Shown here in pieces: positions 12,420 through 26,447 of a DNA stretch of 64,000 bases. The stretch's first letter is position 1; each line of letters starts with the position of its first letter. Origin of the DNA: Apus apus (taxonomy: Eukaryota; Chordata; Aves; Apodiformes; Apodidae); assembly GCF_020740795.1 (NCBI RefSeq), contig NC_067296.1:7045001-7109000 (forward strand). Reading direction: 5' to 3'. The position numbers and the translations under genes are program-made. The notes below the pieces were generated by a model. The model worked only from the letters and a program-made list of their open reading frames with translations. It did not search any database and was not told the DNA's origin.

Positions 12420-13855
12420 AAGTGAGAGAGGCATCTACACTGCAGCATCCTTAAAGCATCCAACTAGGAGCAGCCCTGGCCAAAGACTCAGGCTGATAGA
12501 CACTGATGGTGCTGAACTGGGAGAGGAAGAGAGACTGCCCTGGTGCAGTAGGGATGAACCTGCTGGACACAGGCACTGAGAACCTGCCTTTCAGCTCCTG
12601 CAGCATGTGCAGGGTTCTTGTATTTCTTTGACTACTTGACAAAATTCCTGAAACAAACATCCCAGAGCTCAGATGGATGTTACTCCCATTTGTTGGACAC
12701 CTGGAAAAGTGACAATTGTATTTCAAGGAAGTGCAGTTTTACTGATGACTTGTCTGTGCTGCCACCTAAAAGTCGTGGACTTCAAGACACGGATTGGTTG
12801 AGAAAAGTCAGAATGACACATCCCTCTCCCTGTACTGCATCTGGCATTCCTTTAATTGCCAGCATACTTTTGGTCAGCATACTTGAGCAGTAGCTTCATA
12901 AACACCACTTTTTCATGAACTGACCTGCACTTTTGACCAAGAAATAGCACAATTGATGGTTTATTTTCAAATATGAACATAAAGAATTTCTTCTGGAGAA
13001 ATTTTCCACTTCAGCTCAGTGAGAACCAATCTCTGTTTGCTGCAGAGTATACATTCCATAATACTTCTTAACATTACTTCATTTTACTTACTGTAGCTTT
13101 CAGATTTTTGAGATTAACTCTTTTTACTAATGCCCTATGATGTACTCTGGAAACCCAGTACTATTTAAGAGGAGAGACTGGGAGTGAGGATTTTACAGGA
13201 AACTACAACGGAAAAATACAGTCTTATAATCTGATTATTTGAGCAGATGTAGTTTTTAAAACAGGTCAGAAGAACTATACTTATTTATGTGGAGTGGAAT
13301 ATGTGTTCTCAATCATGTTATTATATATACAAGATTTAAATAAAAATTATATTGTTTAAAATGGGACCAATATGCTGGCAATTACACAGCTACTCCCAGT
13401 TTACTGAAAAAAAATTTACATTATTTAAAATCTTTCAATATTTAAGTAGTCTTTAATACAGTTATTAAGATGTATTAGGGATGCTTTTAAGTTAAAAGAA
13501 AGAAGGAATCATGTATATAATGTATTTTATTTTTTCTTGTTTGAAAAATTGTTCTCCATTCTTGTCAGTATTACCCTAAGCACAGTAATTTTTTCCAGAT
13601 TACTGACTGAAACTAATTGAAAAATGTCAGCAGTCTCAGGACAGAAATAATGTTCTTTTGGAGTGAGTGCCTTAACATGACCACCTATCCCTAAGGAATT
13701 TCAATTGTAGCACATCTCAGTAGGAGGGTGTACAGGAAACTTAGCATTCCTCTGTGTCTCCACAGCCTTGTTTAGAACAGTTCATAGTTAGGAGATCTGG
13801 GAGCGCTTTGCAGTGATGTATATTCTAGAAAATAAAGGTTTGGGGGTTTTATTTG
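12420..13855 (+). other. PREX1: PREX1 3' untranslated region
   Basis: Sequence from the PREX1 stop to the best poly(A) signal. No coding exon of the gene remains. An earlier AATAAA at 13339-13344 lies in an AT-rich stretch and could be a minor site. The 1.4 kb length is similar to what I recall for the human gene. The 3' limit is inferred from the signal, not from transcript data, and longer isoforms into the intergenic space are possible. Confidence 0.6.
13831..13836 (+). terminator. PREX1 poly(A) signal AATAAA
   Basis: AATAAA is followed after about 5 bases by a G/T-rich downstream element (TGGGGGTTTTATTTGTGAC, then TTTTTTGGTTTTTT). That is the arrangement expected of a vertebrate cleavage site. 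Other AATAAA words nearby (13339 and about 14356) have weaker G/T-rich context. Confidence 0.55.
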
Positions 13856-16800
13856 TGACATTTTTTGGTTTTTTAGCTGGCTTAATTTTACTTCATTAAC
13901 ACTCAAACCAACTCAAAAACTAAAATTAGACTTCTTCCATTTGGGTATGATGGTCTCGATTTTTTTAATCTACACTTCAGCTGTTGGAGATGTAGGTTTT
14001 TCAGAACCTTATTTCTTAATTGTTGGGGTTTTTTTCTTCACTCACAGACTGAAAGAATTTTGAGAAAGGAACATGTCTCGTTTAATCTCTCACTTTAAAC
14101 TGTTTCCTCTGACCTACAGCAACCTGTTGCAGGGAACTAGGACAACCCATCAATCATCAGCTGTCGGGTACAGGGGTTTGTTGCTGAGTGTACATTTTGT
14201 ACTGCAGCCAGATGAGCAGATCATTTATTTCAACGCACTTTTTGTTAATTTTGGAAGAGATATTCTTACCATTTGCTGTTTGAAGAAGAAATGGATGTTT
14301 CTTTACTGAACCCTCAAAATTTACTTAGTATTTTAAGAACTGTAGGAACACCCCAAATAAAAAGAATACATCAGCCAAGATCCTCAGTCTATATCAGCTC
14401 TTTCCAGTAGAACTGCAGCAATTTACACAACCCAGGGAGGATCCTGGCACACGCTGATGCAGTCACTGTAAACATTAAAGATGCATTGAAGAGCATCTAA
14501 GGGCATTTACACTGTGCACTGTTTTACCTTGAAATGTATATGTTATTCTCATTGAAAACGTGATAGAAGTTTTTATTATTAAAACTTGGTTTATATTACA
14601 AGGAAAGAAGGTATGATCTTATTTTTCTGTTACGCCCTTTAGTCCCTTAGCTCTACGTTCTGTTGAACAGCTGATGTTCAGGTATTTGTGTGGAGCAATG
14701 AGGAGTCAGAAGTTTCAACTGTAAGGGAAAAGTTAGTTTTGAGATCAGCCCAAACTGGCAAGTGTAGAGGTGAACGCTTCCTGTTTGTGCAGTGTCAGCT
14801 ACACATGTGGTTTCACTGCAGACATCCTATTAAAGTAGAATAGAAGAATTATTTTGGTGCTGTAAGATTGCAAGATTTTAATCCAGTGCTGGAAAAAACA
14901 GGTTCAAGTGGGGGAAAAAAAGAGGGCAATGCACAAGGCAACCTGCAAGTAAAGAGAGTAGATTATGTTGGCAGCATTTCTGTGATTAAAAGGAAAGCAA
15001 GAATCAGGCTTGGCACAACCAAGCAAGTGCAGATTTCGTAGATCTGGGGTATCAGATATACTGAAAATGTGGAAAATATGGACAACATAGTCAAGATGGA
15101 GAAAATGGAAACTAGAAGCATGATGATGAGGTGTGTAAGCAGCTGGCTAAAGGCAACACTGAAAAGAAAGTGCAGGCTGGGTGAGAGCTGCAAGTGGGAT
15201 TTCTTATGCATCAGTCTTGAAACTGAATTTGCTCAGAGTTTTCATTAGTCCCTGAAGCACAGGTACTGCAAGGCTGAGGTCGGTGCCCTGCTGGGAGGCA
15301 CTGATCTAGAGAAGGATCAGGACACACACTTAAAATGTGGAAGACTTTGCTGAATGGATGAAATGAATGGGACACAGGTCACAGTACAAATACTAGTTCA
15401 TACACTTGAAGATTAAACAAAGTATTTTGCTATATTTTTTGTTAATTGATAACAAAAAGACACTGGTTCTAGATTTTGTCACAGGGTGACTCGGATGCAA
15501 TTTGATCAAATCATGAAAGCTCAGCCTGCACCAGGAGACAATTTCCAGTTGGTTACTTTGCCAGAAGTATTCAAGCCACTGCAGAGAGGCCAAATAATTA
15601 AGTGAAACTGAGGTACCTAGATGTTGAGGAAAGATACTAAAATGGTATCAGTAAAATAGATACAATTCTGCAAGGTAAGACCAGGAGAGCTTAATTTACT
15701 TAGCCTAAGACACAAGTATAACTGATGTTGTAGGAAGATGAGAAAGGTGCAGACAGTTCAATCTAAATGTAAATACAGCCACGAGGAGACAAAGGAGTCC
15801 AAGCAATCAGGGATAAATATTGGCTGAAAATTGTTCTGAACCCTAGAGAACTTTTTTCCCAATCTGACAAAAAAGAAATAATTTTTACAAAGGGACTTGT
15901 AAAAGATGAAGCAGTGGGGCCTAGACTGGGATCGTGTGAACAGTCCAGGTTTTGTCCAGGGCATTTGCAAAAGTGTAAAATGCTTTTCAGGCCTTGGCTA
16001 TCTATTGGCATTAGGCATTTTCATATTCCAGTATTCATTTGCAGACTGAAATACTGTGATTTTTAGATGAGAAACCACAGATTTAGACAAATATGCATCT
16101 CATTTCCATTTAGAATAAAAAACATTGAAAAGAAAAATCCACCTGGACTCTGGCAAATCCTTTTTCCTCTTGACATATTTTCTTACCAGCAAATTATACT
16201 AATTTGGGAATATGTGGAGCACTAATTATATCATGGTTCTAAAGTGATTTTAAAATATAAACCACTAAGACCTAACAATCAGAATTTCAATGTAAAAATA
16301 ATTTGAAACACTCCTACTTCCATAACAGCATATATAGTATTTCCTCTGTCAAAACCTTTGGCATTATAAATGTCTGATACAGCTTCCAAGTGTCTGGCCA
16401 TTGTTCATTTGTAAAAGAGAGGAAAAAAAAACCCACCCTTAACCCAACAAATGTCTCATTAAACCACCTTATTCACAAAAGCACTTAGGCTTATTGATAA
16501 GGTAACACTGATTCATCAAATTACCTGGTATGGTTTGTATCTAAAAACTGGTATTTGTGCAGCATTAGAGTCTTCATATATGAAGTTCAAATTTGCCATT
16601 CGGAGTCTGCAGTAGCTGTGTATCCCAACACAGAAAAAAAAGTCTTCAAACCACAAAGTATTTTTGCCACTTTTTAGAAGGAGAGTCCTGGCTTTGATTA
16701 GCACCAGGAAACCATTGTCATGCCATTGGATTCTGATCCTTCTATTCCTTCCCAAGCAAAAATCCTTTCTGGTTTGTGTTCTATAACAGTGCAATAGCAG

Positions 16801-19800
16801 TTTCAGGGGTACTGTTGCAGCATCCCTACCCTGAATCCCTACAGGAGACTTTATTTAACATAAACTGAACAAGTTGTAGTGTCCTTAAGACAAACTTTCA
16901 AGTGCTCAGACTCATCGTGCCCAACTTCCTTTGCTATACTGAGCAATTCACTTCTTCCTGCTGCAGTTTGGGGAGCGAACTGGAGAACTATTTTCCTATC
17001 ACTGGTACTGCAAAGATTCAAAGGAGAAAAATTGTACACTGCTTTGAAAACTGTCAGTGCTTTACATATATAATATAGTTCTGATGATTTGCAAAACAGG
17101 AACCTAGATGGGAAAAAGTACAAACATCACAAAGACACAAAAATATCTGCTTTTAATTCCTGTAAGTATATTAATTGAGAGCACTTGGTAGAAGGAAGAG
17201 TGTATTTTAATGTATTTGCTCTGCCCCATTTCAGGATTCAGAAACACTATACATTAACACCATCAAGGAACCTAATTTAACATGTATGTTTTCATTAGGG
17301 AAAAAATAAAAGAAGATCCTATAGCTTCACCAGTTCCTCCTCCTTGATTTGAGGAATATCAGAATTCAGAAGATAAGTAAATGTTAGTTGAATACTAATT
17401 TTAAAATATGGTCTTGATAACAGGATATTCATATTGGACTTCAGAGAAGCTCTTTTTTGTTGGTAATAGAATTTATATTTTTTTCATCACCCAGGTTGGC
17501 ATGAGGAGAATACTGTTTATTTAAGGTGCTTCTAATTGTCAGCATGCATACCCTGAGAATCAGGCTCTGATGCACTGTTGCAGTGAAGTGAACTGGAAGA
17601 AAGACTTGCTGGCACCTGTACCATTTGTTGAATGGGTTATGTCTTTATATTCTAGAGCCTACAGTGGCTTCAGTGCTGAATTAAAGAAGGACCTGGTTAT
17701 CTCAGAATAATAGGTTTGCTTTTTGTAGTTAACCTTTCACAGCTGTTTCTAGGAAAGCTAAGACTGCAAGATGAAGCTCACTGCACTAGTACAATGTCAC
17801 AGAATAAACAAATACCTCATTGAAGAGGACAGGGGACTTTTGAAAAGCCTTTATTTTTGCCCTTTTTACAAAGGGTAGGAATGGCCGCAGTAGTCTGACC
17901 ACAGGCCAAATTAAACAGGCTTTTAAAAGTTAATCAATGATCAGCTATAGGAGCTCAAGCAAGACTGCTCTAATATTTCTTCATTTACAGCTCATTTTGC
18001 ACCTAAGATAAATTACCTCATGTGGGCAGGGGGGCAATTCTGGAATGACACAAGTGGTGTGGTGTGTTTTTGCCTGAAACAGAACTTTTTGTGGTTTTAG
18101 GAAAATGTTGCAGAGACAATATTTTTATATCAGTTTATAGGACTGGCATTTGCAAACGTTTTGTAAAAAGAAAAAAATGTCCAGAATATTTGAGAGGGGG
18201 TTTTCCAGATAAGTTTGAAGGATTGTAGTGTATTAATAGTGTATTTTTCTTCATGTTTCTGTATTTTTAACTAAGCATGTGTATCCTGCATTCAGATAAA
18301 AGTCTTAATATAATTTGTTCAGTTTTTTGTGTTGTATTGTCTAATCCATGTTGTCATTTTAGCGTTACTGCTCTGTGTGTGTTTGGAATGCTGTGTGCTC
18401 TGGGGCTGTCAGAGTGGAAATGAAGCCATTCAGAAAACACAGCCCAGATGGTCATAAGGGTGGGTCTTCTCTCAGACAGGATTCAGAGCATTCCTCTGGG
18501 GTTTGGAAGGTTGAAAGGTATCTGAACATGGGACATTTCTATTAGTTTATTTAAAATACTTGGGCTATTGCTTTAAGCAGAACCTTTTGCAATTCAAGAA
18601 GATTGAGAAAGTGAAAAGAACCTGTATTTGATGGTCAAATCCTTTTTTAGGGGGGAGACAAAGGATAATTAAAAAAAAACTCTTTTCTGCTGTTTGCAAC
18701 TACATTCTGTCATTATAGGGCATAGCTAAAGAACAAGATTTCTTTCCCCTCTGCAAAAAGAAAGACAAAAACTGGAGCCAGGAAAATACATTGCTGGCTT
18801 TGATTCCTTCAACTGTGAATCTAAAATTTCCCTTTACGCCAAGACTGAGACAGGTCCCAAGTTTTCCCTTAAAAGTATTAAAGCCAGCTTTTTATGTTTG
18901 ACATTTATTCAGAATACCAAAACTGGCTACAACATTTATTATTTCCATGGTGTATGTGTTGCATCAAGTGCCTGGCAATCCAGCAATGAGAGCAAGGAAG
19001 GTCTGGACAGCCAGCCAGACCTACCCCATCACTTCACTCTACTCATAAATGCCCCCTGCCTTTGTTTCACTCAGCTTGTCAGTGCTGTCAGCTGTCTTAA
19101 AGATGGGAACTTTTCCTGTCTATCCAGGGACTTGCATTTGGGGAGACATTCCATTTGCTGAAAGAATCAACTAAAGAGATTAAATCTGCACACCTGAAAG
19201 GGTTCAGTAGATTTCCAAGAAATAAGAAATCCCTTCATTATTTTCATCAAGAAACTACGATTTGTGCTTTGTTCTCTTTGCAGCAATAAACATGTTAGAG
19301 GAGAAATTCAATAACAGTTTTGTTTGTGGCTTCCTGTGCAGGGAACTTCTGTTTTATCTCGTTGCATGTTGAGATATGTTAAGCTTCGATTTTTAGGCAA
19401 AATCACCCTGTCAAATCCCTATGTCCCCAAAGTCTAGTAGCCTCAGTGTAATTATAAGGCAAGGACAAACCACTATTTTTTGTTTTCAACAGTGGTTCAA
19501 TTTCCACTTCACTTGCAAGAAAATCAGAGGTGCTGCTGGTTCAGCAACTCCTGACTTGTTTTAGCTTGCAAGAGTTGACACCAGGACAGAAACCAAAGAG
19601 AAACAAAGCCAACACATCATAGATAGTAGCAATAATGGGATACTCTGCAAGTATATTTTATGCTGGAGAAAATGACAGGAATCAGAGAATGAGGCAGTTG
19701 GTGCATGTCTCTCCTCTCACTAACAAGTTATGTAGGGCTGTGTGGCCGCATCTCAAGTTTTTGGAGATACTATTCTGTTTCAGAGGCTACTTCTATACCA

Positions 19801-22800
19801 GAGGAATAGAAAAATCAGAAAAATAAGGTAAATATGCATAAGGAATTCAAATAAAGAAACAGAGACCTCAGCTAGTAAGCTTTCTTTCTGAGAGTAATGC
19901 AGACCATGAAAGGGACACTGGAGTAGTCTTACAGAGTGCATTAAGATCCCCAGCCCAATGTCTCTGAACCCACCAAGAGCCCAACATTTCACACTTACTT
20001 TACCAGTATCAGTTTTTATCAAGCTCCTGTCCTTTTCCCTGCGGAATCTGTCTGGCTTTCTTTCCAGCCTGCTTTCTCCTTTGCTCCTAATCACCTGAGC
20101 AATCAGCTAGTCACCAGCAAAGGAATTAACTGCTTGCTTACTGGAAATCAATTGAGATGTCTGCATTTATGTTTTTTTTCATTTTACTGTTCAGGAGGGA
20201 TGAGGGGCAGGCACTGTAACCATGCCAGTTCTTTGCTTTACAGTCCTAACAACATGTTCAGTGGCCTGGACTCATAAGCTGTTTTGAGCAAAGAACAAAT
20301 GGCCAAAATGAGAGCTTGTGCTAGTCATCTCAGCACTAACCCCAGCCATAGCTCATGTAGAAGTGATGTGAAGATTCTGCTGCCTTAGAACAGGGCAAAA
20401 GAGTAAATAATCCCCGTTCAGAATAATAGGAACTATTTTAGAAAGTCTCTGATTACCTTTTTTCCTTGTAGAGCTACAAGTAACAGCCAGGGGCCTGCAA
20501 ATGCTGTTGGGGTGCCAAGGGGAAGTGCTGAAGAACTCCTGACCAACTAACTCCTCATGCTGCACTTGCTGTCTGCCCTCAGCTTGGCAGCTGCTGTGAC
20601 CATCTGCAGGGAGACAGCTGCAGTTACCCAGACCAGAGCCAGGGCACCCCAGAGTCCACCTGCTTCCAACTTTCCCTACAGGGAGACCTGGACTTCAAAA
20701 TCTGCCAGAATAGGGGCTGCTCAGCTCCTGCAGCCACAAGGATACAGGAAGAAATTTTGGGAGCGAGACAGGACTTGTTCCCTTGGCCCATTCTCCAACT
20801 GGGACCACATTATGCCAGGTAGCTTTTTGCTGGAGCTGACATATGGCCTTAATCTTAGGTGTTATTTCCAATCTTCCTTTTTAAATTTTTATTCTTTAAT
20901 TATTATAATTGTCCTGTGCTCATTAAAAGGCTGAGAGTACTCTTCAGTGATTAACCGTTTTCATCTTGCAGATAGTTTTCTGTTAAAATAAAAGTCTGAC
21001 TGTCTTGTGTGGGTTCTTCTGGTTTTCACTGACAATTTCACTAACACACCAGGATTTCCCCCATCAAGCAGTAAGTAACAGTTACTCTAGGCTTATCCAC
21101 TGGTACCTACACAGCTTCAATAAAATATCTCCCCCCTTTATATCCATTTCAGGTCAGTTGTGTTGGGTTTTTTTCCTCAAGGTCAAAATGACTGGCTGAC
21201 AGCATCTTGAGCCAGTACAGAACAATACATTCTCTATGGAGAAGATTACCTTTCTTGCTGGTTTTTCTTCACAATTTAAATGACTTCTTGTCAAAACTGT
21301 AGTTCTGTTGATTTTTCAGTTGTGAAAGCTGTGTCCAGTTCTTCCTGTGATTAAGATGGATTCTCTGAGGAGAAAAAAGATGAGAAGGATGAAACTACTA
21401 AGTGTAAAAATGCAGGCTGAACAGAAAATGTTCCTAAAAGTATTGTCAATAAAAATGTATGTTTATTAATTTGTCTTAGATCTTATATTCCAGTTAAATT
21501 ACTCCAGCAGAGACTAGAAGCTTGTCAGCCAAACTAACAAAATATTTTAAAGAATTATAACAAGTTATGTACTTATAATGCCTTACATTCTCTTTCTAAG
21601 TTATTAATTTTCTTTCCCTTGTGAAGTTCCTAATTACTGTTTACATCCATGTGGGTACATTTCATTATGTTGCAATGTAATGCTCTGAGTTTCAAGTACT
21701 GAAGGAGAAAATTTAGACTACTCTATTCTTTCTTCATTTTTATATTATTAAAATTAATTTAAAATTTTACAAATTCATTAAATTAAAAGAAGCTTCAAAT
21801 GTTTTAGGATCTTTTCCATGCCCATTAGATATTATAAAACCTAGAAAATAAGAACCCAAACCTATACTTCACTCAGGAGTACTTCACTTCATCCCACCTT
21901 CATCAAGCACTTAAATGATATGCCCAAATGAGGAACCTGCACTATATTGAACCAGGATTTGCATTTAGGGGCTTCAGTCACCAGGCTCCGGGATTTAAGT
22001 AAGATAAATCTGAACTCTGATAATAAAAGACTCCGAACATGATCACTTAAAAGGAGATGGAATCCAAAATGAATGTCTTGCACCTATTTTGTCACTGTCT
22101 GCACACAGACAGAAGCCCCTCCTCGCAGAACTGGATTGGTTTTGTTGAAACAGAAGTAGCAATCGAGTAAAACTGTGTATAGGTGGGAGGACCTACTCAG
22201 TCTACAGCTCAGACCACGAGGCCTGGGGGTGAATGAAAAGAGAAACAGCAAAGTTTCTTTAAGGAGGTGTCCTGACAATGACCTGGCTGCTTGCACTAGT
22301 ACATATCAGAAAGGTCTCTTGTTTGTGAATTCTCATAAAATCTACTCTTAAGCTACACAGCATCCAATCAATTGTTAATGGATGTTGATTATTTTGCCAG
22401 AAAAATATGTTAGAAGTATTGCTATCACATATGTGACCCCAGAGAAGAGGCAGTTCCAACATGATTTGAACTTTACATTTTTATAATAACAGCTGATCAC
22501 TTCAGCAAAGAGAAACAGGTCAGTTTCTCTTGAGCCCACTGCAGAAATTTGAACTCCAGGATATCAGTTTAATGCTGCTGGCCTGGAAACAAACTGTCCT
22601 GACATTCACTGCTTCTCATATTAACCTTTCCCTCCTAACATGAAGCCATGCCTGTCAGTGCCATTTACCGCCAATTGACAGACAAGAATTGGTATCATTG
22701 CACTTGGAGAGTGCTGAATGTGCAGCAGCATCTCAAGCTATTGTAGCCAAAGTATATTTTGACTTTCTGATAAAAGTCCTTGACTGGAGATGCACTGAGC

Positions 22801-24684
22801 TGCTGGCAGCTCCTCAAGCCACCAGGCCTGCCTGGAAAACTAAAAAAAGCATTAAAAGCCCTTAGTTTCTACAGACTACGATATTTTTCTTTGTCATTCT
22901 CAAGGCCCATCTGCACCTTAGCATGATTCACAGAAAACATCTGAGTAGGTTTTGTTTATTCCTAGTTTTCTCTGAGGAAGGTGGAGTTTGTTCTCTATTT
23001 TTTTATTTTTTTTTTAATAAGCATCTCTTAATTCTTGGAGACTCTGCTCCTTTTCTTATTCTAATAACCACATATTTTATCTTATTAGGGCTGAACTCCT
23101 AGCTTTTGAAGAGACAGGTCTTATTTTCTTAACACCACAACTTAGAATTAAAAACTTAGTGGAAGCAGTAACTTTCTGTCACCTTCCCAACATGATTATT
23201 TTTTTCTGGTTAACCTATATCAGCCAAATCTTCCCTTCTAACTTGGCCATCATGTTCTCCAAGGTATATTCTTGCCTACACCAAGACTCTAGGTTTCAGC
23301 ACTGAAACAAAATTACTCTTGAATCCAAGTACAATCAGTTTGTCTTTTGACTTCTGAGCTCCCAGTGTCAGTTCTTCATGCTGTGACAGGTGATCCTGTT
23401 CTCTCTTTTTTGTGTGTTATTTCTCCACCTCTCTCTTTCTGATAGACAGGCATTATTATGGAGACATATGAAACCTTTTTGTATGTTGCATGTGCTAAAC
23501 TAAACTAGCTAGAAGAAATGTGATATTGTTCCTTTTTGTCCTTTTTTTTTGGTCTGTAATGAGGCTCTTAAGGTTTACGCTGAATTTCTCACCCTTCAGA
23601 ACAGAGGAAATTAAACTAGATGTTTCCTGGTCAGTAAGATAGTCAGTGAGATCCCCTGAGGAGAGGATCTGAGGGCCTGAAGAGGGTGAGGCAGAGCTGG
23701 CGCGGGGCTGGGAGTAGGAATTGAAGGAGGCAGCTGAGTCACGAGATGCAGAACAAGCCACCTCCCTCATTCCCTCCCAGAGACACCCTGAATCAGCATT
23801 AATTTGAAAAGCCTGTTTTTCAGTCTCTGCCTTTTGAGACCAACGTTTTGAAAACTATGATTTAACCTTGTAATACTCTCTGTATTTTAGTGTTTGGTGC
23901 AAATGAATTCAACCACACTGACATGGAAAGCATCTCTGATACCCCGATATCCGAAGTGGTTTACTCAGAAATGGCAAACTTAAGTGATCACAGGCATGCA
24001 AAGATATCCAAATAGAGTTTAAAACCTTAATATGTTCACAAGCTCAAAGGATATTATGAAATGTCTCATGGAACTGGACACCCTATACAAAATACTAGAC
24101 TGTGTAATGACTTAATACCCAACACTTTTAGATTTGTATGATGCTTTCAAATAAAAAGCAAATATAAAAAATCATTTCACAGCTGATACTATTTAAAAAT
24201 AGCAGCATACTCAATCCTCCTAGGAAAACACCAGGAAAAAATACAGAATACTTCAGCATTCTGAAATAATCTGCATTTTTCTAACTATTTAATGGAGTTG
24301 ATTGCTACCAAAGAAGAGGACATGACAAAAAGTATCAGCACAAAGCGTGAGGATGAAACCTTATCTTAGTATAAAACTAGTTGTGTTCCTGGGGCTGCAG
24401 GAAGAGTGAAGTCAGTGTATCTATATGGTAACAGGAATTAATGTATTTTGTATAGAAAGAAATGCAAACAAACCATAGGAACAGCCAGACTGTAAGACAC
24501 TTGCAGTAGAAAACAAAAATGAAACTATAGTCACAACCTAGAAATGTCATAATTTAAAAACAAACCAAAACAAACATTTATACCCTAAATTCTACATTAT
24601 TTGTCTCTATTTTTTGTATTCCCATCACTGTGATAACAGAGTAATTCCAGCAGCTTAAGGATAGCAGTTAACATCCAGCCCAGA

Positions 24685-24863
24685 TACTAGGAAGAATTTC
24701 CTAATTGGATAGTTGGCAAAACACTGGAGGCAACTAACTGAAAAGCTGTTGAATCTCCTCCATTAGAGCTTTTCATGAAGAGGCAACATTCTGCCCTTGT
24801 GCTTGGAGATGGACTAAATGATCTATTGAAGAGCTTCCCAGCTTCACATTTCTATGATTCTGA
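24685..24863 (+). repeat. Degraded CR1 LINE 3' end
   Basis: This follows the order of landmarks in avian CR1 3' ends. AGGAAGAATTTCCT comes first, then a diverged 'lone element' body with TGTTGAATCTCCTCCATTAGAG. Next is GGAGATGGACTAAATGATCT, and the terminus is TTTCTATGATTCTGA. The copy is 5'-truncated and carries no ORF. Its divergence suggests an old subfamily; no target-site duplication is evident. Confidence 0.65.
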
Positions 24864-25206
24864 CTTGGAATAGCAATTCATTCTGAATGTACATTATTCA
24901 CTTAATGCAGGGGAAAGTTCCAGGCCAATGCCTCCTGATAGTTTCAGTTGACACACTCTCAGGACTTTAACCTTCCAACAGTGACTCTCACCTTTATTAC
25001 ACGGTACATTTTCCAGTAGCAAAGGAGGCAGAACATACTATTACTGTAAAGAGAACACCAAAAACCAGCAGATTTTTGAGCATTTGCACCCTGATGGATT
25101 TTGATTTAATGACAAGCCATGAAATCACACTCAAATCACATCCATGCTTGAACTGCTGATCTCCAAGGAATCAAGGAATAACCAAGTCTTCAGATACTAA
25201 CAAACC

Positions 25207-25249
25207 TTTTTTTTTCTTTTTTTTTTTCCTTTTTTTTTTTTTTTTTCTT
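25207..25249. repeat. Polypyrimidine (poly-T/C) tract
   Basis: Forty-three bases of almost pure T with isolated C interruptions, running into CTTCCCAG. It looks like an ideal polypyrimidine tract plus acceptor, but no downstream exon is recognisable. Read on the other strand it is an A-rich tail of 40 or more bases, and upstream of it on that strand I see no AATAAA. Confidence 0.7.
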
Positions 25250-26432
25250 CCCAGAGGCCCTTCCCTGCTTCTTGTCTGGCCTTGTTATAATTTCTGATTT
25301 CCCATCCTTCCCTACAAGTGAAGTCCTCAGCTCTGTGTCAACCAACCCACACCTCTGGCCAGGAGAGGTGACCACCAGGCACCTGTCCATTTTCCCTGTG
25401 AAATAATACTAAACTAATGCTTCTCACAGGTGTTTGGGTTTGGAGCCTTGATTTGTGGTTTCTAGGACAAAAACTGCAGCTCTTAACAACGTGACACTAA
25501 GGATCCATTAATGACATTTTAAAGAATTAGACAATATAAGGTGTCCTTGTACTCTCAGAAGTGGTTATCTTAATTTGATTAAGCCCATTGTGGAATGACA
25601 TAGGGGAGGTTACTGCAACCCAGTAATGGTTGCCAGGTTATGCTGGAGAGCATTAATGGATTAAATTGTCCCTACAGATTATTTCCAAAGATTTTACTGG
25701 CTCTCAAGAGTCCAGAGTTTGATGTTGGGTGTGAGGTACCTTCGTAGGCCAAAGGGTAAAGGGAGAAGCTGCAATTAAGAATGAGATTGTAAGAGGACGG
25801 AGTCAGTTTCTGGAGCTTGAAATTTAATTTTCAGTTACTCTGCCTTAACACGTGGCCTTGTCGGGGTCTCTCAGAGCCTCTTTACAGGACTTGTTCTGTG
25901 AAATTTAACGATAATGTAAATGTTGAGATGCTCAGATTAGAAGCGTTGTAAGTATCAGTATTTTTTAATCTGGCTTCCCTGTCCGTAGTTACAGCTTAAC
26001 CCACACAAATACCTGCAGCACCAACCGTGCTCGCGCTTCGCACCGACACCGAGCTCCGTGCCCGCGGGCCCGGCTCCCCGCCAGCGTCCCGTGCCGCAGC
26101 CCGGGGGTCGGCCAGGCCGTGTCCCCCGCGAAGCGCAGGGACACGGAACGGGGCCGGTTTGGGGGGAAGAAAAAAAAGAAAAAGACCCCACCACAGCCGC
26201 GGGGAGGAACCCGGGGGGGGGGGGCCCGGGCTGCGGGGCCTCCGGGGCCTCCGGGGCTGCGGGAACCGCCGCTGCCGCCGCCGCGGCGCGCGCGCCCGCC
26301 CTGTCAGGAGCGGCGGCCCCGCCCCTGCGCGCGCCCGGCGGGCGGGAACCGGGCAGCCGCGCGCCGGGGGTCAGAGGGCACCGCGGGAAGGCGGCGGCGG
26401 TGGGGGAAGGGGGGGGGTGAGGGGTGTCCTGT

Positions 26433-26442
26433 GTCACGTGAC
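26433..26442. promoter_or_regulatory. Palindromic E-box GTCACGTGAC
   Basis: A perfect 10-base palindrome. GTCACGTGAC is the high-affinity USF1/2 site and also fits the CLEAR/MiT-TFE core. It lies about 130 bases before the ARFGEF2 start codon and ends six bases before the YY1-type element. The two together look like a core promoter. Which factor binds cannot be decided from sequence. Confidence 0.7.
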
Positions 26443-26447
26443 GGCGG

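Larger units (their letters stand above)
13860..26000. other. PREX1-ARFGEF2 intergenic region
   Basis: About 12 kb of mostly AT-rich DNA. The open frames are short and lack splice-linked or family-recognisable sequence. Supported contents are a degraded CR1 3' end at 24685-24863 and a polypyrimidine tract at 25207-25249. A GC-richer patch at about 20460-20830 is followed by AATAAA at 20987, which could mark a non-coding transcript or an old LTR-like insertion, though I cannot support either. The rest shows nothing I can name. Distal PREX1 3'UTR isoforms or ARFGEF2 enhancers could lie here. Confidence 0.6.
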
